This document shows, piece by piece, positions 59,194-64,000 of a stretch of DNA of 64,000 bases. Position 1 is the first letter of the stretch. Each line of letters begins with the position of its first letter. The notes beneath the pieces were generated by a model that was not told the DNA's origin, did not search any database, and saw nothing but the letters and a program-made list of their open reading frames with translations. The DNA is taken from contig NZ_JAPQNS010000011.1 of assembly GCF_028867935.1 (NCBI RefSeq), positions 186,001 to 250,000 on the forward strand, written 5' to 3'. Source of the DNA: Flavobacterium sp. SUN052 (GTDB lineage Bacteria > Bacteroidota > Bacteroidia > Flavobacteriales > Flavobacteriaceae). A program made the translations under genes and the position numbers.

Positions 59194-59991
59194 ATGAACC
59201 TCTACACTACTTTCCTCCTGGCTTCGCTGGCTACTACAGCGGCCTACGCTCAAACGCCTTTGTCGGCAGATTCTGGATCTATACTAGCACTCGAAAAAGC
59301 AGGTGATGAGATTCGAAAGCTTCAGCAACAAACCAACACGCTTAAAACGCAGCTCCGGCAGGAAGCCATTCAGAATCGCCAGCTGAGAGATCAAATCGGT
59401 GACCTCACCAAATTGGTTAACCATAAAACCGATTCAATTGGTGATTTACGGGCGCAGGTCGGCGACCAGTTAGTCCGCATAGAGCAGCTTCGGCAAATGA
59501 ATCAGCAAACAGAGAAAGTGCTCTCCACCACCCAGGCTTTGCTCGATTCAGCCAGGCAGAAAATAGCGCGTCTTCAGTACGACAAACACCAACTAGCCGA
59601 TAACCGTGTCATCCGCATTTATCAGTTTCCCCTATCCGAAACTCGGGCAATCTTAATGCGCAATCTGGCCAAAGACGACTCTGGATTTCAGTATGATGAT
59701 GATACCACCGGCAATGTGCTGACGGTTACCCGCCGGTTTGATGATCAGGCCGAAGCCTGGTGGGTCTTCGATAAAACCCTCGACACTGTTCTGGAAATAA
59801 CACTTCGACTGGAAAAGCACGAGTTCGATCAGCAGCGTACGGTTGTATTTGCGGATACGAAGTTGATGCAGAAAACGCGCTACACCAACAAGCCTTTTGA
59901 GGAACAGCGTGAGCCAGAAAAAGTAGTACTCTACCGAAATCGCGCGCTTCGCCTACTGGAAGGAAATCTTAGCAGCACATCAGACAAGTAA
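59194..59991 (+). CDS. Secreted coiled-coil protein of unknown function
   Basis: A 265-residue protein with a signal peptide (MNLYTTFLLASLATTAAYA). Residues about 30-135 form a long heptad coiled coil rich in Gln, Leu, Arg and Asp (LQQQTNTLKTQLRQE and following). The C-terminal half (140-265) is a compact alpha/beta region with VIRIYQFPLSETRAILMRNL and DDQAEAWWVFDKTLDTVLEITL. I do not recognise a known domain. The TonB-dependent receptor gene starts 26 bases after its stop, so the two likely form an operon and the protein may help that receptor in the periplasm. Confidence 0.65.
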   Translation: MNLYTTFLLASLATTAAYAQTPLSADSGSILALEKAGDEIRKLQQQTNTLKTQLRQEAIQNRQLRDQIGDLTKLVNHKTDSIGDLRAQVGDQLVRIEQLRQMNQQTEKVLSTTQALLDSARQKIARLQYDKHQLADNRVIRIYQFPLSETRAILMRNLAKDDSGFQYDDDTTGNVLTVTRRFDDQAEAWWVFDKTLDTVLEITLRLEKHEFDQQRTVVFADTKLMQKTRYTNKPFEEQREPEKVVLYRNRALRLLEGNLSSTSDK

Positions 59992-60017
59992 ATACCATCC
60001 ACAAATCAATCTTATTG

Positions 60018-62510
60018 ATGATAACCTCTTTACCAAAACGATCAAGTTTCTTTTCCTTTCATCTGCTCTTTCTCGCCTTTGGCTTATGTTTCATTGAGCT
60101 TGTCACATTCGCGCAGAACGGCCCGACAATTGTGCAGGGACGCGTCTCGCGCATAACTACCGGCGAACCCCTATCAGGAGCCTCTGTTTTTATTAAAGGT
60201 ACCAATCGGGGTGTTGTGACCGATGTTAATGGCCGATACCGGCTGACGGTTAATGAACACTCAACGCTCGTAGTGCGATTTATGGGTTTTCGCGATATAG
60301 AAGCGGATATTCTGCCCCTTGGTCGCCGGATCGAGCGAAATTTTGCATTGACAAGCAATGACACTCAATTAGCTGATGTAGTAGTGGCAGCCAACCGGGT
60401 TGATGAATATCTCCAGAAGGTGCCGGTAGCAGCATCGGTAGTGGGTCGGCGCGACCTTGAACACCGAAGCGTTTACAACACCATGGAGGCACTCAACAAC
60501 ACACCTAATCTTATCACCGATTCCTGGCTCAACTCACAAGTATCTTTTTCAATTCGCGGCTTGTCAACCGTTTTCGACAATGTCGGTTTCGAGTCTACAG
60601 TAGCGCTCTATGTCGATGATGTGTATTTCTCCCGCTCATTTGCCTTCAATCAAACCCTGATGGACATTGACCGGGTGGAGGTGTTGCGCGGGCCTCAGGG
60701 AACGCTTTTTGGCAAGAATACCATCGGCGGTGTGATTCACGTGATTTCAGAACAGCCCGAAATGGCGAACAATGGTCAGATCGAACTCAACTACGGAAAC
60801 TATAATTTCCGGCAGATCCGGGCCAAGCTTAACCAGCAACTCATTAAAAACAAATTGGCGGTGCGGCTCACGGGAGCGGTCTCGCTACGCAACGGCTATA
60901 TTACCGACAAAGTCCCGGCTATCGAAGCGGTAAACAAAACGGGATTTTATGGCCTGCGAGGGTCGGTTCTTTATACCCCCAAAGAAAACGTAACGCTTAC
61001 CTTCCGGGGCTATTACGGCCGCGACCAGAATGCCGAAAATACGTTTGTCTACGCCAGTAAACCCGATTATAATCCCGTAGGGCTCAGTGCGGACGAAAAG
61101 CAGACTACCCACCAAAATCTGCCCAATACATTTGCGCGCAAGCAGTTTGGTGGAGTGGCTAAAGCAGAAATCAAACTGGGCCGAAATACGCTGACCAACG
61201 TAACCGCCTATAATCAATCAAACGACGACTATTTTGGTGATAATGATGTGTCGGCGGTCGATGTGTCGCGCTGGGGACGGGCACAAGGGCTAAAAACGTT
61301 CAGTCAGGAACTCCGTATCAACTCTCCCCGCGATCAGCCGTTTGCGTATGTAGGCGGACTCTATTTTTTGAGTGAGCAAATCAGCGCTGTAGACACGTTT
61401 ACCCTCGAAAAAGGCTTTTTACCCGTAGCCAAAACGCTACTCGGCCCCGATTATTCACTCATTGGCGACCGCTTCAACAGTGAGGGCTATACCACCCGAA
61501 GCGCCATTCGTTCACAAAGTGTAGCCGGTTTCGCTTCGGGCAGTTACGAATTGACCAAACAGCTGCGCCTGAATGGCGGCCTGCGTCTGACCATTGAAAA
61601 CCGTCAGTTAAAATACAAGCAGCAGGTGCAACGTCAATTGGTAAACAGTGCTCCCATCGGTTTTATTGACCTTTACGCTACGGATGTAAACGCAGACGGA
61701 AAACCCATTGAGCGTAAGGCGAACAATACAGCTCTGTCGTATGACCTGGGCATCGATTACCGCTTTACGCCTACGCTTATGGCCTATACAAAACTGGTAA
61801 AGGGATTTAAAGGAGCCGGATTCAACACGTCTGTTACGACTGATCCAGAGGGTGGCGGCCTTGTTTTTCGCCCTGAGTACGTGACGAACTATGAATTTGG
61901 GATGAAGGCCAAACTAAGCGAGCGAATTCAAATAAATGGAGCCGCTTTTTATACCAATTACAAAGACAAGCAGGAGTTATTGGATCAGGGAACGCGGGTG
62001 CGGGTAGCCAATGCTCCACTGACGCGGGGATGGGGAACGGAACTGGAGTTTTCGGGTATGCTCAAACGCTTTCGACTTGATGCATCAATCGGCTACCTGA
62101 ACCTGCACTATGTCGATTTTCCGTTTGGTGAAGATGAGAACGGCAATCCGGTTAATTATGCCGGGAACCAGTTGTTGAAAGCACCTAACGTTACCTTCTC
62201 ACTGGCTCCCGAACATTATTTTGTATTAACCGACAAATTGCGTCTATATACCAGCCTGAATATCAATCATACGGGCAAAGCCTATAACGACATTGCCAAC
62301 TCGGAGATTATTGCCCGCCAACCGGCTACGATCTTCAATGGCCGGGTTGCCCTAGTACCGGGCAATGGCAAATGGAGCATAGCGCTGTGGGGCAAAAATC
62401 TCACGAATCGGTTTTATATTCAGCATGGCTGGGAATACGACTGGGGCGATCAGATCTCATGGAGTCGCCCCCGCTATTTTGGCCTCGAAGTGTATCTCAA
62501 CTTTCGTTGA
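60018..62510 (+). CDS. TonB-dependent receptor with carboxypeptidase-like N-terminal domain
   Basis: An 830-residue outer membrane transporter. After a signal peptide (to about TFAQ) comes a carboxypeptidase-regulatory-like domain with VQGRVSRITTGEPLSGASVFIKG (about 38-110). The plug has VPVAASVVGRRDLEH and DIDRVEVLRGPQGTLFGKNTIGGVIHVIS, the classical FecA/siderophore-receptor style rather than SusC. The barrel ends in a strand with YFGLEVYLNF. The ligand could be an iron complex, vitamin or oligosaccharide. No SusD partner is present. ATG 60018 overlaps a TTG start 3 bases earlier. It probably shares a transcript with the coiled-coil gene. Confidence 0.92.
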   Translation: MITSLPKRSSFFSFHLLFLAFGLCFIELVTFAQNGPTIVQGRVSRITTGEPLSGASVFIKGTNRGVVTDVNGRYRLTVNEHSTLVVRFMGFRDIEADILPLGRRIERNFALTSNDTQLADVVVAANRVDEYLQKVPVAASVVGRRDLEHRSVYNTMEALNNTPNLITDSWLNSQVSFSIRGLSTVFDNVGFESTVALYVDDVYFSRSFAFNQTLMDIDRVEVLRGPQGTLFGKNTIGGVIHVISEQPEMANNGQIELNYGNYNFRQIRAKLNQQLIKNKLAVRLTGAVSLRNGYITDKVPAIEAVNKTGFYGLRGSVLYTPKENVTLTFRGYYGRDQNAENTFVYASKPDYNPVGLSADEKQTTHQNLPNTFARKQFGGVAKAEIKLGRNTLTNVTAYNQSNDDYFGDNDVSAVDVSRWGRAQGLKTFSQELRINSPRDQPFAYVGGLYFLSEQISAVDTFTLEKGFLPVAKTLLGPDYSLIGDRFNSEGYTTRSAIRSQSVAGFASGSYELTKQLRLNGGLRLTIENRQLKYKQQVQRQLVNSAPIGFIDLYATDVNADGKPIERKANNTALSYDLGIDYRFTPTLMAYTKLVKGFKGAGFNTSVTTDPEGGGLVFRPEYVTNYEFGMKAKLSERIQINGAAFYTNYKDKQELLDQGTRVRVANAPLTRGWGTELEFSGMLKRFRLDASIGYLNLHYVDFPFGEDENGNPVNYAGNQLLKAPNVTFSLAPEHYFVLTDKLRLYTSLNINHTGKAYNDIANSEIIARQPATIFNGRVALVPGNGKWSIALWGKNLTNRFYIQHGWEYDWGDQISWSRPRYFGLEVYLNFR

Positions 62511-62521
62511 TCGTCTAGAGC

Positions 62522-63223
62522 TTACCGGCGACGGGGCTCTACGGGCAACTTACGATCACCGGGCTGGTAGTTACGGCCAATGCCGAAGTTATAGCCAAGC
62601 CCAACTGTAATGGTCTGGTTGCGCGTAATGCCCGGTCCAGTCCAGACATCAGTAATTCCATGTGTATAGCGAGCATCAACGATAAACCGCTCCCGGTTCC
62701 GAACCCGGAAATTGAGCTGAATACCTCCTGTAACGCCTACTTCGGTTGGCTTAAAAACGGCGGTGTTATCAAAACGATCAGCTGGCGATCCTTGGGTGGG
62801 GTCGAAGTTAGCTTTGGTGCGCAATGCCACCGAAGGTCCTACGAATATATTAGGTCTAAAATCTCCTCCATCATTCAGAAAATAGCGAAGTGTAATAGGC
62901 ACCTCCAGATAATTCACTCGTTGACGTGAGTTACCATTGGTATACCGAGTTCCTTCCTGTGAATACAGGATGTCGAAGGCAAAGCCGAAATGGCTAATAT
63001 CGCTATACATAAAGCCGATACCTGCTGAAGCACCAGGCAAAAACTTCGTTGAGCCAACCTGGCCATTCACCGGAGGAATATCGCCCATAAATTTCGATAA
63101 GTTCAAACCGAGCCGGGGGCCAGCGCTCCAACGCTGACGCGATTGGGCATTTACTGTAGCTAAACCAAGAACTATGAGTGATAAGGTGAATAAAGTGCGT
63201 TGAAAGAAAACTGTTGTGCGCAT
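62522..63223 (-). CDS. PorT-like small outer membrane beta-barrel protein
   Basis: A 233-residue protein with a signal peptide (to about TVNAQ) and eight-strand-type barrel features. The start of the mature part, SAGPRLGLNLSKFMGD, and YLEVPITLRYFLNDG are typical of the Bacteroidota PorT/OMP_b-brl_2 group. It ends in GLGYNFGIG plus a short basic tail. Such proteins are abundant and mostly uncharacterised; PorT itself takes part in type IX secretion, which cannot be claimed here. It converges with the TonB-dependent receptor gene (11-base gap) and is divergent from the last gene of the window. Confidence 0.82.
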   Translation of the reverse strand: MRTTVFFQRTLFTLSLIVLGLATVNAQSRQRWSAGPRLGLNLSKFMGDIPPVNGQVGSTKFLPGASAGIGFMYSDISHFGFAFDILYSQEGTRYTNGNSRQRVNYLEVPITLRYFLNDGGDFRPNIFVGPSVALRTKANFDPTQGSPADRFDNTAVFKPTEVGVTGGIQLNFRVRNRERFIVDARYTHGITDVWTGPGITRNQTITVGLGYNFGIGRNYQPGDRKLPVEPRRR

Positions 63224-63294
63224 AGTGAATTTATTAATGTGATACTGCCGGGTAAACGCCCGTCGTTGGGGATTGTTTCATTTGAAGGCGTCAC

Positions 63295-63325
63295 TTTCGT
63301 TAACGGCCCGGCTGTTGTACCTTTG
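63295..63325 (+). promoter_or_regulatory. Candidate promoter for the second acyl-CoA dehydrogenase gene
   Basis: TACCTTTG at 63318-63325 fits the -7 consensus. TTTCG at 63295-63299, 18 bases upstream, is a weak match to the -33 TTTG. The leader to the ATG at 63366 is about 35-40 bases. Confidence 0.45.
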
Positions 63326-63365
63326 ATTGTAGCACCCAACAACGAACTAATTGTACGAATACCCG

Positions 63366-64000
63366 ATGAAACGCCCTTCGCTATACTTCACCGACGACCA
63401 TGAATTATTCCGGCAAAGCGTCCGGCAATTTATTCAAAAAGAAGTGGTTCCCCACACCGAAGAGTGGGAGTCGGCCCGCCGAATTCCGTTATCTATTTTT
63501 CAGCGGATGGGCGAGTTGGGTTTTTTGGGTCTCCCCTACTCCGAAGAGTACGGTGGAACCAATGCGGATTTCTGGTTTTCGGTGGTTTTTCTGGAAGAAT
63601 TAGCCCGCTGTGGCATGGGGGGTTTTACCACATCAGTCAGCGTGCATGAGTTTATGGCGATAAACCATCTAGCGAAAGCGGGTAGCCCAGCCCTTAAAGA
63701 AAAGTACTTAGTACCAGCCATTGCGGGAGAAAAAGTTGCTGCACTCGCCATCACCGAACCCGACGCGGGTTCCGACGTCTCTGCCATCCGGACGTTGGCC
63801 CGGCGCGAACGAAACGAAGAAACCGGTCAGGAAGAATTCGTCATCAGCGGAGCCAAAACCTTTATCAGCAATGGCACATACGGCGATTTCGTAACCCTTA
63901 CGGCCAAAACTAAGCCCGAAGGCGGCACCAACGGAATAAGCCTGATTGTAGTCGATTTAGACAGTCCCGGCGTTACCCGAACCAAACTGAACAAGATGGG
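63366..64000 (+). CDS. Acyl-CoA dehydrogenase, N-terminal part (3' end outside window)
   Basis: An open reading frame from ATG 63366 runs to the edge of the window with no stop (about 211 residues). It begins MKRPSLYFTDDHELFRQSVRQFI and continues with a typical N-terminal helical domain (RMGELGFLGLPYSEEYGG). The FAD/substrate signature follows in ALAITEPDAGSDVSAI and the beta-domain start in FVISGAKTFISNGTYGD. The missing part should hold the catalytic glutamate. This is the short (about 380-400 residue) type by its spacing, different from the long enzyme at 45547. It oxidises acyl-CoA with FAD; chain-length preference is unknown. Confidence 0.92.
   Translation, partial: MKRPSLYFTDDHELFRQSVRQFIQKEVVPHTEEWESARRIPLSIFQRMGELGFLGLPYSEEYGGTNADFWFSVVFLEELARCGMGGFTTSVSVHEFMAINHLAKAGSPALKEKYLVPAIAGEKVAALAITEPDAGSDVSAIRTLARRERNEETGQEEFVISGAKTFISNGTYGDFVTLTAKTKPEGGTNGISLIVVDLDSPGVTRTKLNKM

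Noticed and set aside
1..64000. Search for tRNA, rRNA, CRISPR arrays, insertion sequences and prophage genes
   Set aside because: No cloverleaf-like tRNA, rRNA core, regularly spaced repeat array, transposase or phage protein was recognised on either strand.

Overview
The window looks like a chromosomal segment of a Cytophagales bacterium in the phylum Bacteroidota, most like Spirosoma and its relatives. The evidence is a SusC/SusD pair, TonB-dependent receptors with carboxypeptidase-like N-terminal domains, a DUF2851 protein, SRPBCC and DoxX membrane proteins, little sign of Shine-Dalgarno sequences, and several TAnnTTTG boxes, the -7 element of Bacteroidota promoters. No rRNA, tRNA, CRISPR array, transposase or phage gene was seen, and no gap between genes is longer than about 230 bases.

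Layout. 1-3515 (+): end of nuoL, nuoM, and a DUF2892-SRPBCC protein. 3542-6926 (-): a MltD-like lytic transglycosylase, a DUF6134-like secreted protein and a large DoxX-like membrane protein. 7149-10022 (+): carB lacking the C-terminal allosteric domain. 10140-16073: small lipoprotein, spore-photoproduct-lyase-like radical SAM protein, DoxX protein, TonB-C-like secreted protein, DUF2851 protein, HGSNAT-like acyltransferase and a thioredoxin-fold protein. 16133-23844 (-): a tightly overlapping seven-gene exopolysaccharide operon (O-antigen ligase, asnB, two GT4 enzymes, PglC-like phosphoglycosyl transferase, PglD-like acetyltransferase, DegT aminotransferase). 24009-24446 (-): cyclophilin.

24546-41983 (+) is the most distinctive region. 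It encodes a membrane GT2, a half-length TolC-like protein and a GumC/Wzz-type copolymerase with a degenerate kinase domain. These are followed directly by a two-protein hybrid assembly line: A-PCP-KS-AT-ACP-aminotransferase (2261 aa) and C-A-PCP-TE (1342 aa). Then come a MazG-type pyrophosphohydrolase, a GNAT and a CoA transferase. The domain order predicts one amino acid, one malonyl extension left as a beta-ketone, transamination to a beta-amine, addition of a second (glycine-like) residue, and thioesterase release.

42047-48091: dihydrolipoyl dehydrogenase, a BamA/TamA-like barrel, an alpha/beta hydrolase, an acyl-CoA dehydrogenase and a WCGWC thioredoxin-like protein. 48322-53427: an orphan SusC/SusD pair. 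53574-62510 (+): PadR regulator with a small TonB-N-terminus-like membrane protein, Wzi-like capsule protein, M13 peptidase, YeeZ-like reductase, a coiled-coil periplasmic protein and a TonB-dependent receptor. 62522-63223 (-): small outer-membrane barrel. 63366-64000 (+): start of a second acyl-CoA dehydrogenase, cut by the window edge.

Non-coding structure is rich. There are several unrelated families of long near-perfect inverted repeats at gene junctions, strong hairpin terminators, promoter boxes so close to ATG that the mRNAs may be leaderless, and an array of 11-bp helically phased direct repeats at 12301-12366. All functional names come from motifs and domain order read by eye; no database search was possible.
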